From Bacteroidota bacterium (GTDB lineage Bacteria; Bacteroidota; Bacteroidia; Cytophagales; Cyclobacteriaceae), in assembly GCA_018267195.1 (NCBI GenBank), contig JAFDYY010000006.1, forward strand, positions 1-64,000: a stretch of DNA of 64,000 nucleotides, read 5' to 3'. The position numbers were made by a program, and so were the translations under genes. Each line of letters opens with the position of its first letter. Positions within the stretch are counted from its first letter, which is position 1. Shown here piece after piece: positions 26,126-35,538 of this stretch. A model generated the notes under the pieces. It saw only the letters and a program-made list of their open reading frames with translations, did not search any database and had not been told where the DNA came from.

Positions 26126-29100
26126 ATGACTAAATTTTACATTCTCCAGCTCCTCTTGCTGATTGCCCTGGCGGCCGGTGCGCAGCAAAATAAAATTTCC
26201 GTAAAAGGAAAAATTACAGACGAGGCCACCGGAACACCCATGCCCGGTGTAAACGTAGTTGAAAAGGGAACCACCAATGGGGTAGCCTCAGACAATGAGG
26301 GCAACTATGTTATTGTAGTGAACGAAGAGGCCACACTCGTTATTAGTTTTATTGGCTACACCCCGGCCGAAGTACCCGTAGGCAAGCGGGCCGTGGTAGA
26401 TGTTACACTGAAAGAAGGAGTGGAAGCCCTGAGCGAAGTGGTGGTGGTAGGCTATGGCACCATGGAGAAAAAAGATCTGACGGGCTCCATCGCCTCCATC
26501 AACAATAAAGAGTTTGCCAATCAACCTACTACAAACCTGGCCGGCAACATTCAGGGAAAACTGGCGGGCGTAAACATTACCCAAACTTCCGGTACACCCG
26601 GTGCCAGCTTAAGCGTAAGTGTGCGGGGAGCCTCTAACCCTTTGTATGTGGTGGATGGCATCCCGATGCTGAGCGAGAGCAATTCATCTATTCAGACGTC
26701 TACCGATGTGCAGGGCAATGTGCAGGGCAGCGGCCAGCAGGTCAGCACCATCTCCGATATTAATCCGAACGATATAGAATCGATAGAAGTGCTGAAAGAT
26801 GCTTCGGCCGCAGCGATATACGGAGCGCGTGCCTCGAACGGGGTTGTGCTTATTACCACCAAGCGGGGGAAATCGGGCAAGACCAAATTCAATGTTAATT
26901 ATTACACCGGTGTGCAGACACCAACCCGTGAAATAAAATTTCTCGACAATCAGCAGTTTATGGATTTAATTAATGATGCCATTACTCAGGATAAATTGCT
27001 CTATGCGGCCAACCCCAATGTGTTTGGCCCGGGCTTTACGTACGTGGGCTCCGGCCTGGATGCACCTTTTAATTTTGGCAGTGCCAGCGACCAGAAAGTA
27101 AACACCAACTGGCTGCACCAGGTTTTGCGAAATGCCCCGATTAACAATGCCGAGGTATCGGCCACGGGTGGAAATGATAAAACAAAATTCTATGTAGCCG
27201 GCACCTACTTCGACCAAACCGGTATTGTGATTGAGTCGGCCTATAAACGGTTCAGCACCCGTGTAAATCTGGATCATCAGGCTACTGATAAATTATCGTT
27301 TGGTCTTACCTTCAATGCATCGTATTCTAAAAATCACCGCAGCTTTAACGATGACTCGTACACCGGAGTAATTACCAATGCCATCGGGGCAGACCCGCTT
27401 ATGCCGGTGTATGATGCCAACGGAGGGTACGCCAACTACCAGAATTACCATACTTCGTGGCTTTCGGATAACCCGGTAAAATCGGCCAGAGAAATTAAAG
27501 CCTACACCAATAGCTACCGGTTATTGGGTACGCTGTTTGCCGAATATAAATTCAGCCCGAGTCTGAAATTTAAAACCAGTTGGTCGTCCGATTATAATAA
27601 CCTGATCGACAATCAATATTTCTCGCCTATTACGGCCAATGCCCAGGCGCAAGGCGGCATAGCACGGGCTTCTATTTTTCAGCAGCTTACCTGGCTGAAC
27701 GAAAATATTTTAACCTTCAACAAAACAGTTGGTCAAAGTAAAATCAACGCGTTGGCGGGATACACCATGCAGCAAACCGGCTCTACCACCAACGGGCTGG
27801 CCGGGCAGGGATTCCCTTCGGGCGGCCTTCAAAATATTTCGAGTGCTGCCATTATTACGCAGGGCATATCTACCGGCACCGGCTTTGGGCTGGTGTCGTA
27901 CATCGGGCGCATCAATTACGAATACAAAGACAAATACCTTTTGTCGGTTACTTCGCGCATTGACGGCTCCTCCCGGTTCCCGAAAAACAACCGCTATGCG
28001 TTGTTCCCTTCCGTATCGGCCGGATGGCGCATTTCGAGCGAAGAATTTTTTGGCAACAACCCCACCCTTACCAATTTAAAACTGCGTGCCAGCTACGGAT
28101 TTACGGGCGATCAGGAAATTGGAAATTTTCAGAATGTATCGCTCTACAAACCTACCAAGTATAACAACTTTGGAGGACTTGCCCCAGCCCAGTTGGTAGA
28201 TCCGCGCCTTCGCTGGCAAACCAATAAAACATTTGATGTGGGATTGGATTGGGAATTATTTCAGGGGCGCATCAGTGGTACGATTGACTATTTTAAATCC
28301 GACAAAACCAATGTGCTGAGCAACAACAGTGTGGCCGGCACTACGGGCTTTTCTACCGTGGTGCAAAATGCCGGGCAAATTGAAAATCGCGGATGGGAGT
28401 TTTCCGTCAGCTCGACCAACATTCAAAATGAAAAATTAAAGTGGACTTCCAATTTTAATATTTCGTTCATCAAAAATGAAATCATTTCATTAACCAACGA
28501 TGGGTTGCAGGTAAGTGCCTACCTCGACAATGCGCCCACCAATATTTTGAAAAAGGGACAACCCGTTGGGGCATTTTGGGCCGTAAAATACCTGGGTGTA
28601 AACCCTGCCAATGGCGATGAACTTTTTTTGAGCCACACCGGAGGCACAGCCGGCCAGGCAGTAAATGCCTCTAATGTCAGTATGCAAGATGCCGAGATAT
28701 CGGGCAGCCCCATTCCCAAATTTTTTGGAGGATTTAATAACCATTTTAATTTTGGAAAATTTGATGTGCTGTTGGCTACTCAATTTAGCTGGGGCAACAA
28801 AATCTATAACCTGATTAAACAAACGTATGTAAACATGGGCTGGTCGAATGGCGGAGGTTCGGCTCAGATTTATGCCAACAACTCTACGGCTTTGCTGAGG
28901 CGCTGGCGCAAGCCGGGCGATATTACCGACATAGGCCGGGCTTCGTTTATCAATCAAAATTATTTTAACAACTCTACCCAGTTTATTGAAGACGGATCGT
29001 TCTGGCGCATTCGCACACTGGCCGTAGGCTATACCATCAAACCAAAGTCGATGGCTTTCGATCGCATCCGGGTATATGCTCAAGTGCAAAATCTTTTTGT

Positions 29101-29233
29101 GTGGACTAAGTACACCGGCTTTGACCCGGAGGTGAGTTCTACCGGCAGCAGCAATCCATACACAGCCGGCATAGACTATGCAGCCTACCCGCAACCCCGC
29201 ACATACACGTTAGGTTTTAATATCACTTTTTAA
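26126..29233 (+). CDS. SusC/RagA family TonB-linked outer-membrane transporter
   Basis: A protein of 1035 residues. ATG 26126 starts the signal peptide MTKFYILQLLLLIALAAGAQ; the longer frame from 26021 would put 35 residues before it. Then comes the CarboxypepD_reg-like domain (ISVKGKITDEATGTPMPGVNV), the TonB-box and plug (LSEVVVVGYGTMEKKDLTGS, VLKDASAAAIYGARASNGVV) and the large barrel ending in an aromatic residue (TYTLGFNITF). Family knowledge: SusC proteins import bulky nutrients through the outer membrane with a SusD lid, driven by TonB. It is the first gene of a nine-gene operon with catabolic enzymes for amines, so the cargo is likely an amine, peptide or N-acyl compound rather than a sugar. 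No extracytoplasmic sigma or anti-sigma pair is next to it. Confidence 0.95.
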   Translation: MTKFYILQLLLLIALAAGAQQNKISVKGKITDEATGTPMPGVNVVEKGTTNGVASDNEGNYVIVVNEEATLVISFIGYTPAEVPVGKRAVVDVTLKEGVEALSEVVVVGYGTMEKKDLTGSIASINNKEFANQPTTNLAGNIQGKLAGVNITQTSGTPGASLSVSVRGASNPLYVVDGIPMLSESNSSIQTSTDVQGNVQGSGQQVSTISDINPNDIESIEVLKDASAAAIYGARASNGVVLITTKRGKSGKTKFNVNYYTGVQTPTREIKFLDNQQFMDLINDAITQDKLLYAANPNVFGPGFTYVGSGLDAPFNFGSASDQKVNTNWLHQVLRNAPINNAEVSATGGNDKTKFYVAGTYFDQTGIVIESAYKRFSTRVNLDHQATDKLSFGLTFNASYSKNHRSFNDDSYTGVITNAIGADPLMPVYDANGGYANYQNYHTSWLSDNPVKSAREIKAYTNSYRLLGTLFAEYKFSPSLKFKTSWSSDYNNLIDNQYFSPITANAQAQGGIARASIFQQLTWLNENILTFNKTVGQSKINALAGYTMQQTGSTTNGLAGQGFPSGGLQNISSAAIITQGISTGTGFGLVSYIGRINYEYKDKYLLSVTSRIDGSSRFPKNNRYALFPSVSAGWRISSEEFFGNNPTLTNLKLRASYGFTGDQEIGNFQNVSLYKPTKYNNFGGLAPAQLVDPRLRWQTNKTFDVGLDWELFQGRISGTIDYFKSDKTNVLSNNSVAGTTGFSTVVQNAGQIENRGWEFSVSSTNIQNEKLKWTSNFNISFIKNEIISLTNDGLQVSAYLDNAPTNILKKGQPVGAFWAVKYLGVNPANGDELFLSHTGGTAGQAVNASNVSMQDAEISGSPIPKFFGGFNNHFNFGKFDVLLATQFSWGNKIYNLIKQTYVNMGWSNGGGSAQIYANNSTALLRRWRKPGDITDIGRASFINQNYFNNSTQFIEDGSFWRIRTLAVGYTIKPKSMAFDRIRVYAQVQNLFVWTKYTGFDPEVSSTGSSNPYTAGIDYAAYPQPRTYTLGFNITF

Positions 29234-29244
29234 GCATTGCTATC

Positions 29245-30657
29245 ATGAAAACTATTTATATCTACTTATTCATCTTCGCAGCCATCATAACTTCTTGTAA
29301 CGTGCTTGATCAGGTATCGCCCAGTCAGGTAAATACCGCTACAGTCTTTACTAACGCAGCGGGTGCCGAGTCGGCATTAGTGGGCATGTATAGCTCAATG
29401 CAAAACAGTTATTATTATGGGGCTTATTTTCCGCTGCTGTCGGATGTGTACAGCGATGTAAGCAAAGCCGGTGGGTTTAATGTTACCGCACTGGATGAGA
29501 TCAGCAACTACCAGATCAGCACCGGCAATATATTGGTGCAGAATATGTATGTGGCCATCTACTACACCATTGCAGCAGCCAACGGCATTATTGCCAATGT
29601 GCCGGGCATTAAAGACCCTACCTTTACACAGGCGCAGAAAGACAGCATAGTAGGGCAGGCGTATGCCGTTCGAGCGATGGCTCATTTTGATTTGCTGCGC
29701 ACTTTTGGTCAACATTGGGACCTAAGTTCTAATTATGGCATACCGGTGGTTACCTCGGTGCAGAGTTATAACAGTGTGGTATCGCGCAGCACGGTAGCAC
29801 AAACCTATCAGGCTATCATCAGCGATTTGCAGCAAGCTAATTCGTTGTTGCCGCAAAGTAAGCCGTATCTAAACGCTTACATTAATCCCGATGCGGTGCA
29901 GGCATTGCTCGCCCGTGTTTACCTCTACAAAAAGGATTATGCTAATGCCATTGCCGCGGCCAGTCAGGTAATCAGCGATGGATCATTTGGATTACTGGGT
30001 TCCGGGAACTTCACCCAGATTTATTCTTCCAAGCTGTCGAAAGAATCTGTTTTTGAGTTGGTATTTAATGTGCAAAACCAGAGCGCCTATAATTCATATA
30101 CTTATAGCCGCACACAGGCTTTAGTAACGGAGGTGTTGTTTAAGGCCGATACCACCATGAATATTTTTTACAACAACCACCCGGCCGACTTGCGTGCGCA
30201 GTTGGTCGATTTTTCTGCGGCTACGGAAAGTAATTTTTTGCCTTATGGCCGAACACAGAAATACCGGGGTGAAATTAACAAAGACAATTCGGCCTACATT
30301 ATTCGCATGGCCGAAGTTTATCTGATCCGGGCCGAAGCAAAAGCATTGAGCGGAGATATGCCCGGTGGGCTTGCCGACTTAAATTCGGTGCGCACTAACC
30401 GTGGGTTGGCGGCCTACACCAGTACCGATATCAGTAATCTTTATGCGGGCGATTTTGTGGCGGCCGTACTTGATGAACGCTTTTCAGAACTGAATTTTGA
30501 AGGCCACCGTATGTTCGACCTGGCCCGCACCCAACGAAGAAGTTTGGTTTTGAACGGCTCGGGGGCGGATGATTATACCGACATTTTTCCCATACCCAAC
30601 CGCGAGTTGGTAGCGATTAATAATTCCAGTCTGATGTTTCAAAACCCGGGATATTAA
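29245..30657 (+). CDS. SusD/RagB family surface lipoprotein
   Basis: A 470-residue lipoprotein with lipobox ITSC (Cys18) after MKTIYIYLFIFAAI. It is the substrate-capturing lid of the SusC transporter. Family marks are the N-terminal helices (ASQ-type region AGAESALVGMYSSMQ), TPR-like helices (AQAYAVRAMAHFDLLRTFG-like, here GQAYAVRAMAHFDLL), the EVYLIRAEAKAL segment, and the C-terminal signature ELNFEGHRMFDLARTQRR and FPIPNRELVAINN. It lies 11 bp after susC. No carbohydrate-binding module or glycosidase is nearby, which supports a non-glycan cargo. Confidence 0.95.
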   Translation: MKTIYIYLFIFAAIITSCNVLDQVSPSQVNTATVFTNAAGAESALVGMYSSMQNSYYYGAYFPLLSDVYSDVSKAGGFNVTALDEISNYQISTGNILVQNMYVAIYYTIAAANGIIANVPGIKDPTFTQAQKDSIVGQAYAVRAMAHFDLLRTFGQHWDLSSNYGIPVVTSVQSYNSVVSRSTVAQTYQAIISDLQQANSLLPQSKPYLNAYINPDAVQALLARVYLYKKDYANAIAAASQVISDGSFGLLGSGNFTQIYSSKLSKESVFELVFNVQNQSAYNSYTYSRTQALVTEVLFKADTTMNIFYNNHPADLRAQLVDFSAATESNFLPYGRTQKYRGEINKDNSAYIIRMAEVYLIRAEAKALSGDMPGGLADLNSVRTNRGLAAYTSTDISNLYAGDFVAAVLDERFSELNFEGHRMFDLARTQRRSLVLNGSGADDYTDIFPIPNRELVAINNSSLMFQNPGY

Positions 30658-30692
30658 ATTTAAGAAGAGGAGAAAGATTTTTTGAAGGGATT

Positions 30693-32189
30693 ATGAGATC
30701 AGCACTGACACTTATTTTGAAGAGATCGTTTGCCCGGTCGGCAGCCAAATTTCAACCCGGCCGAAGAGAATTTTTGCGCCAGAGCGCGATGGCTGGAGTG
30801 GCCTTGGCGCTGCCCCTGCAAAGTTGTGTAGATCATAAAAAATCTATTGCCATTGTAGGGGCGGGCATTGCCGGGCTTACGACAGCATATACATTAAAGA
30901 AAAATCAGATTTCTGCTACTCTCTACGAAGCCCAAGGCCGGGCCGGAGGCAGAATTCTTACCATACCCGATGCCGTGGTAGATGGAGCCTATGTAGATTT
31001 TGGGGCCGAGTACATAGATTCTACCCATACCGATCTGCTGGGTTTATCGAAAGAGTTGGGCGTAGAAATAACCGATCTGCAACAAGATAAACTGGAGTCG
31101 CATTATTATTTTTTTCAAGGAAAGAAAATTACGGAAGATGAATTAGTGAAAGAACTGCAGCCGTTTGTGCCGCAGCTTACCAAAGACATTGATTCCATTC
31201 CCGATGAGTTGCATTACAGCAAAGGCGATGAATACCGCCAGTTAGATAATTTATCGGTAACCGAATACCTGCAAAAAATTGGCGTGAAAGGTTGGCTATA
31301 CGATTTTTTCGATACCGTTATTACCAGCGAGTATGGTATGGAAGCATCGGAGCAATCGGCTATCAATTTAATTTATGTATTGGCGTTGCCGGTAAAAATA
31401 GGAAGCCCTTACCATGCGCTGGGGCTGGAGCATGAGGTATTCAAATTTAAAGGCGGAAGTCAGCAATTGATTACGAAACTGGAAGAGCAAGTAAAAGATC
31501 AGATTCAAACCGGCTGGAGGCTTATTAAGTTATACAAGAATAAACATGATTACACCCTGACGTTTGAAGTGAATGGAAAAACTAAAACGATTCAATCAGA
31601 CCTCGTTGTGCTTACCTTGCCCTTTACCGTGCTGCGACAGGTAGAATTGAATTTTGAATTTCCCGCCCGCAAGAAAAAATGTATTGCCGAATTAGGCTTT
31701 GGCATAGCCGCTAAAACGGCCATGGGTTTTAAGAAACGGATATGGCGCGAACAGGGCTATCAGGGATACACCTATTCCGATATTAACCGCACCACTATTT
31801 GGGACAGCTCGCAAGGGGTGGATACCTCACAAGGTTCGCTCACATTTGTTACCGGAGGCAAAGAATCCATAGATTTTCAAAACCTGGATTATGCCGCCAT
31901 TAAAGAAAGATGGCTGGGAGGGGCCGAAAAATTTTTTCCCGGCTTGGCCGAACAGTATAATGGTCGCATTGCTAAGTTTTGCTGGGCTACCAATCCTTTT
32001 TCTAAAGGTAGTTATGCTTCCTATACCAAAGGGCAGGCTTCAGAGTTTGCCGGAGTGGAGTTTGAGCCTTTCGAAAATATTTTTTTTGCTGGTGAACACT
32101 GTAGTGTTTTACACCAGGGGTTTATGAATGGGGCTGCCGAAACAGCCAACCGGGTTTCCCGGCTTATTCAAAAAGCGATTACTACATAA
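30693..32189 (+). CDS. Tat-exported FAD-dependent amine oxidase (MAO/LAAO family)
   Basis: A 498-residue flavin enzyme that would oxidise an amine or amino acid to an imine, which hydrolyses to an aldehyde or keto acid plus ammonia. The N-terminus has a twin-arginine motif (GRREFLRQS, Arg24-25), a hydrophobic stretch, and a lipobox LQSC (Cys45), so it is likely folded with FAD, exported and anchored as a lipoprotein. The FAD-binding Rossmann motif is IAIVGAGIAGLTTAYTL, followed by YEAQGRAGGRI. The C-terminal FAD motif is NIFFAGEHCSVLHQGFMNGAAETANR. It lies 35 bp after susD. Export suggests that the substrate is met in the periplasm. An aromatic or polyamine substrate cannot be told apart from sequence alone. 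Confidence 0.88.
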   Translation: MRSALTLILKRSFARSAAKFQPGRREFLRQSAMAGVALALPLQSCVDHKKSIAIVGAGIAGLTTAYTLKKNQISATLYEAQGRAGGRILTIPDAVVDGAYVDFGAEYIDSTHTDLLGLSKELGVEITDLQQDKLESHYYFFQGKKITEDELVKELQPFVPQLTKDIDSIPDELHYSKGDEYRQLDNLSVTEYLQKIGVKGWLYDFFDTVITSEYGMEASEQSAINLIYVLALPVKIGSPYHALGLEHEVFKFKGGSQQLITKLEEQVKDQIQTGWRLIKLYKNKHDYTLTFEVNGKTKTIQSDLVVLTLPFTVLRQVELNFEFPARKKKCIAELGFGIAAKTAMGFKKRIWREQGYQGYTYSDINRTTIWDSSQGVDTSQGSLTFVTGGKESIDFQNLDYAAIKERWLGGAEKFFPGLAEQYNGRIAKFCWATNPFSKGSYASYTKGQASEFAGVEFEPFENIFFAGEHCSVLHQGFMNGAAETANRVSRLIQKAITT

Positions 32190-32210
32190 ATAAAATCAGT
32201 ACTTACAGCT

Positions 32211-33515
32211 ATGACAAAATCAGAAGAATTAGTAGCCCGTAGAAACGCCATCGTCCCGGAAGGGATGGGTATGTTTAGCCCGCTTACGATCCGTTCGGGA
32301 AAGGGAGCCAGAATAACCGATGCCGATGGAAAAGAATTTATTGATTTTGCTGGCGGCATCGGGGTGCTAAACGGTGGGCACTGTCCCCAGCCCGTAGTGG
32401 ATGCCATTGTGGAACAAACAAAAAAATTAATTCATGCCTGTTTTCCGGTGGCGATATACGAGCCTTACGTAAAACTTTGCGAAGAACTGGCCGCCCTTTT
32501 CCCTCACGGAAAAAAAACGAAAGTGATGTTGGTAAATTCAGGAGCCGAAGCGGTGGAAAATGCTGTGAAGATTGCCCGGCAGGCTACCGGCCGCCAGGGT
32601 ATCATTTGTTTTACGGGCGGGTTTCATGGCCGTACCTTGTTAGGGATGACACTCACATCTAAAGTGGGCTACAAAATCGGGTGTGGCCCGTTTGCCCCCG
32701 AAGTGTACCGCATTCCTTTTCCCGATTATTACCAGCACCACGATGGGCTCACCATGGATGAGTTTGTTGTGCGCGAACTGCAAGCATTTGAATCGTACCT
32801 GCACAGCGTGGCAGATGCCTCGCAAGTAGCGGCTGTTATTTTAGAGTTGGTGCAAGGCGAAGGCGGTTTTGTGGTGGCTCCAAAAAAATACGTGCAAGAG
32901 CTTCATAAAATTTGTCAAAGCAAAGGCATCTTGCTTATTGTTGACGAAGTGCAAACAGGTTTTGGCCGCACGGGCAAGTGGGCGGCCTACCAGCACTACA
33001 ATATTGTGCCGGATATTTCTACGTGGGCTAAATCCATGGGCAGCGGCATGCCGATTGGCGCGGTTATGGGCCGGGCAGAGGTCATGGATAAAACCACGAA
33101 AGGAACATTGGGCGGCACGTACCCGGGCAACCCCGTGGCTTGTGCGGCATCGCTGGCTACTATCGACCTGATGAAAAAAATAGACATCGCCAAAAAAGGA
33201 GAGCAGGTAGGAAAAATAGTGAAAGACTATTTCGATGATTTAAAAAAAGATTGCCCCGCCATAGGCGATGTACGCGGGCTGGGTGCCATGGTGGCTTTTG
33301 AGTTGGTAAAAAATAATGACCCTCGCCAACCCGATACCGATCTGTGCAAAAAGATGATTCAGGCATGTGCTCAACAGGGGTTGCTCATTATCAGCGCAGG
33401 TGTCTCATCTAATATCATCCGGGTACTCAGCCCCTTGGTAATTGAAACCGATGATTTATTGAAGGGGTTGAAAATCATTCGTACTGAATTGATCAAACTA
33501 ACCACACAAAAATAA
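32211..33515 (+). CDS. Class III aminotransferase (4-aminobutyrate type), paralogue 1
   Basis: A 434-residue PLP enzyme of the GabT/omega-aminotransferase group that moves a terminal amino group to a keto acid. Family marks are FIDFAGGIGVLNGGH, NSGAEAVENAVKIAR, GFHGRTLLGM, the Asp of LLIVDEVQTGFGRTG and the PLP-lysine in STWAKSMGSGMPIGAV. It has no signal peptide, so it is cytosolic. It lies 21 bp after the amine oxidase gene and 4 bp before the GNAT gene. A second paralogue follows at 34188. Substrates could be GABA, a polyamine, beta-alanine or an acyl-ornithine. Confidence 0.93.
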   Translation: MTKSEELVARRNAIVPEGMGMFSPLTIRSGKGARITDADGKEFIDFAGGIGVLNGGHCPQPVVDAIVEQTKKLIHACFPVAIYEPYVKLCEELAALFPHGKKTKVMLVNSGAEAVENAVKIARQATGRQGIICFTGGFHGRTLLGMTLTSKVGYKIGCGPFAPEVYRIPFPDYYQHHDGLTMDEFVVRELQAFESYLHSVADASQVAAVILELVQGEGGFVVAPKKYVQELHKICQSKGILLIVDEVQTGFGRTGKWAAYQHYNIVPDISTWAKSMGSGMPIGAVMGRAEVMDKTTKGTLGGTYPGNPVACAASLATIDLMKKIDIAKKGEQVGKIVKDYFDDLKKDCPAIGDVRGLGAMVAFELVKNNDPRQPDTDLCKKMIQACAQQGLLIISAGVSSNIIRVLSPLVIETDDLLKGLKIIRTELIKLTTQK

Positions 33516-33519
33516 TAGC

Positions 33520-34191
33520 ATGATTGGCAATCCATCTTTTGTTTACCGGAAAGACGTGGGAGAAGGGTTGGTGATCATGACTACGCAGCCAGAACACGCC
33601 CCCCAGTTAGAAGCACTACAGCAAATTGTTTTCCCTACCCTGGCTTCGGAGTCGCTCATGCGCAAAGAACATTACCTTAACCATATCCGTATTTTCCCCG
33701 AAGGTCAGTTTGTTGTTTTGCATTCCGATCAGGTAGTAGGTATGACTACCAGCATCCGCTATCACCTCACTTTGGGCGAACAACATACCTTTGATGAAAT
33801 GCTGGACGGAGGGTTTTTAAACACGCATGACCCAACCGGAGCCTGGCTATACGGTATGGATATTGGCACCCACCCCGATTTTAGAGGGAAAGGTATTGCC
33901 ACGTACCTGTACGATGCCCGGCAGGATACCGTAAAAAAATTGAACTTAAAAGGTCAGTTTACCTATGGCATGCTCAGTGGCTACGGTGCGGTAAAAGATA
34001 AAATGAAAGCAGAGGATTATTATCAGCAAGTCGTTTCAAATAAAATAAAAGACCCGACCGTATCCCGACAAATAAAAAATGGATTTGTTCCTCAGGGGTT
34101 GGTGGCCGGGTATGTTAACGACCCGGTGTGTGCCGGGTATTGCGCTTTTTTAATTCGCGAAAACGAAAATTACAAACCGAAACCGATATGA
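33520..34191 (+). CDS. GNAT family N-acetyltransferase
   Basis: A 223-residue acetyltransferase using acetyl-CoA. The pyrophosphate-binding loop is in IGTHPDFRGKGIATYLYDAR (motif A, R-x-x-G-x-G/A). The protein is larger than minimal GNATs, with an N-terminal strand-rich part (GLVIMTTQPEHAPQLEALQQ) and a C-terminal extension. It is inserted between two class III aminotransferase genes and overlaps the second by four bases (ATGA), so it must be co-translated with them. It may acetylate an amine intermediate or product of the operon; the acceptor is unknown. Confidence 0.88.
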   Translation: MIGNPSFVYRKDVGEGLVIMTTQPEHAPQLEALQQIVFPTLASESLMRKEHYLNHIRIFPEGQFVVLHSDQVVGMTTSIRYHLTLGEQHTFDEMLDGGFLNTHDPTGAWLYGMDIGTHPDFRGKGIATYLYDARQDTVKKLNLKGQFTYGMLSGYGAVKDKMKAEDYYQQVVSNKIKDPTVSRQIKNGFVPQGLVAGYVNDPVCAGYCAFLIRENENYKPKPI

Positions 34192-35531
34192 CAGCCCCAA
34201 CAAAAAAAACGATTAAACTGAACACCCCGATCCCCGGGCCTAAGGCTCAAGCTATTTTAGCCAGACGTGCCAACGCAGCACCGGCCGGCTTGGCCAAATC
34301 AACGGAGGTGGTCGTGGCCGATGCCAAAGGAGCCGTGATTACGGATGTAGATGGTAACACCTTACTTGATTTTGCCGGAGCCATCGGGGTGATGAATATA
34401 GGTCACTGCAACCCAGCGGTGGTAAAGGCAGTGCAACAACAAATGGAAAAATATGTGCACACCTGCACGCTGGTTACCACCATGGAGCCAATGGTAGAGT
34501 TGTGCGAACTGCTTAACCAGGTTACGCCCGGCCGCTTTGCCAAAAAAACATTGTTAGCTAATTCTGGCAGCGAAGCCGTAGAAAATGCAGTAAGCATCGC
34601 CCGCTATTATACCAAACGAAAAGGAGTAATCTGTTTTGAAGCAGGCTATCATGGCCGAACTTTGCTTACGTTGAGCTTAACTTCAAAGTATGGATTGTTT
34701 AAAAAAGGAATGGGGCCTTTTGCCGGAGACATATACCGGCTGCCGGCACCTAATGTTTATAGAAAGCCCGATCCATTTACCGAAAAAGAATATGTTGACC
34801 AGTGCATCCAAAATTTGCGCAATGCACTCATAGCGCAGATTGATGCATCCGATCTGGCCGCTATTCTGATTGAGCCGGTGCAGGGAGAAGGCGGATTTAT
34901 TCCTATACCCGAACCCTTTCTAAGAGAGATCAGAAATATCTGCAACGAAACCGGTGCCGTGATGATTGCCGATGAAATTCAAAGCGGCTTTGGGCGGACC
35001 GGAAAACTGTTTGCTTTCGATCACTATGATTTTGCTCCGGATATAATTACTACCGCCAAATCATTGGGCGCAGGCATGCCCATTTCGGCTACCGTAGGCA
35101 AGGCAGAGATGATGGATAGTGTACATCTGGGCGGTATTGGCGGAACGTATGGCGGCTCGCCCGTAGCTTGTGCGGCAGCGATCGCAGTAATTAAAGAAAT
35201 GACCTCTCCGGCTTTTAGGCAGCAGGCCGAAAAGGTGGGCAACCAATTAGCAAAACGGCTGGAAGAATGGAAAAATAAGTATGCTATTGTTGGCGATGTG
35301 CGCGGGTTGGGAGCAATGCGGTTGGTAGAGTTTGTGAAAGACCGGAAAACCAAAACACCCGACCCCGACCTGACGTTGAAAATTATTAAAGAAGCCGTAG
35401 CCAATGGAATCGTGCTCATTCGGGCGGGGCTCTTCAGCAATGGCATTCGCCTGTTGCCACCTTTGGTCATCACCGAGGATCAGTTGAATGAAGGATTAGA
35501 CATACTTGAAGCGGCCATTAAAAACGCCTAA
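34188..35531 (+). CDS. Class III aminotransferase (4-aminobutyrate type), paralogue 2
   Basis: A 447-residue PLP enzyme, similar to the protein at 32211 but clearly diverged. The start is ATG 34188, overlapping the GNAT stop; the in-frame GTG at 34128 is an artefact of the overlapping frame. Family marks are LLDFAGAIGVMNIGHCNPAV, NSGSEAVENAVSIARY, YHGRTLLTLSLTSKYG, MIADEIQSGFGRTGK and the PLP-lysine in TTAKSLGAGMPIS. It is cytosolic. Two aminotransferases in one operon suggest two transamination steps, as in putrescine to GABA to succinic semialdehyde; that route is inference. Confidence 0.92.
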   Translation: MTAPTKKTIKLNTPIPGPKAQAILARRANAAPAGLAKSTEVVVADAKGAVITDVDGNTLLDFAGAIGVMNIGHCNPAVVKAVQQQMEKYVHTCTLVTTMEPMVELCELLNQVTPGRFAKKTLLANSGSEAVENAVSIARYYTKRKGVICFEAGYHGRTLLTLSLTSKYGLFKKGMGPFAGDIYRLPAPNVYRKPDPFTEKEYVDQCIQNLRNALIAQIDASDLAAILIEPVQGEGGFIPIPEPFLREIRNICNETGAVMIADEIQSGFGRTGKLFAFDHYDFAPDIITTAKSLGAGMPISATVGKAEMMDSVHLGGIGGTYGGSPVACAAAIAVIKEMTSPAFRQQAEKVGNQLAKRLEEWKNKYAIVGDVRGLGAMRLVEFVKDRKTKTPDPDLTLKIIKEAVANGIVLIRAGLFSNGIRLLPPLVITEDQLNEGLDILEAAIKNA

Positions 35532-35538
35532 CGTCAGC

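Noticed and set aside
28490-29194. A 234-codon open frame antisense to susC
   Set aside because: It lies fully inside the susC coding strand, has no signal of its own, and the sense frame has all the family motifs.
34128-34187. An extended start for the second aminotransferase
   Set aside because: It reads through the GNAT coding end in another frame; ATG 34188 forms a normal ATGA overlap.
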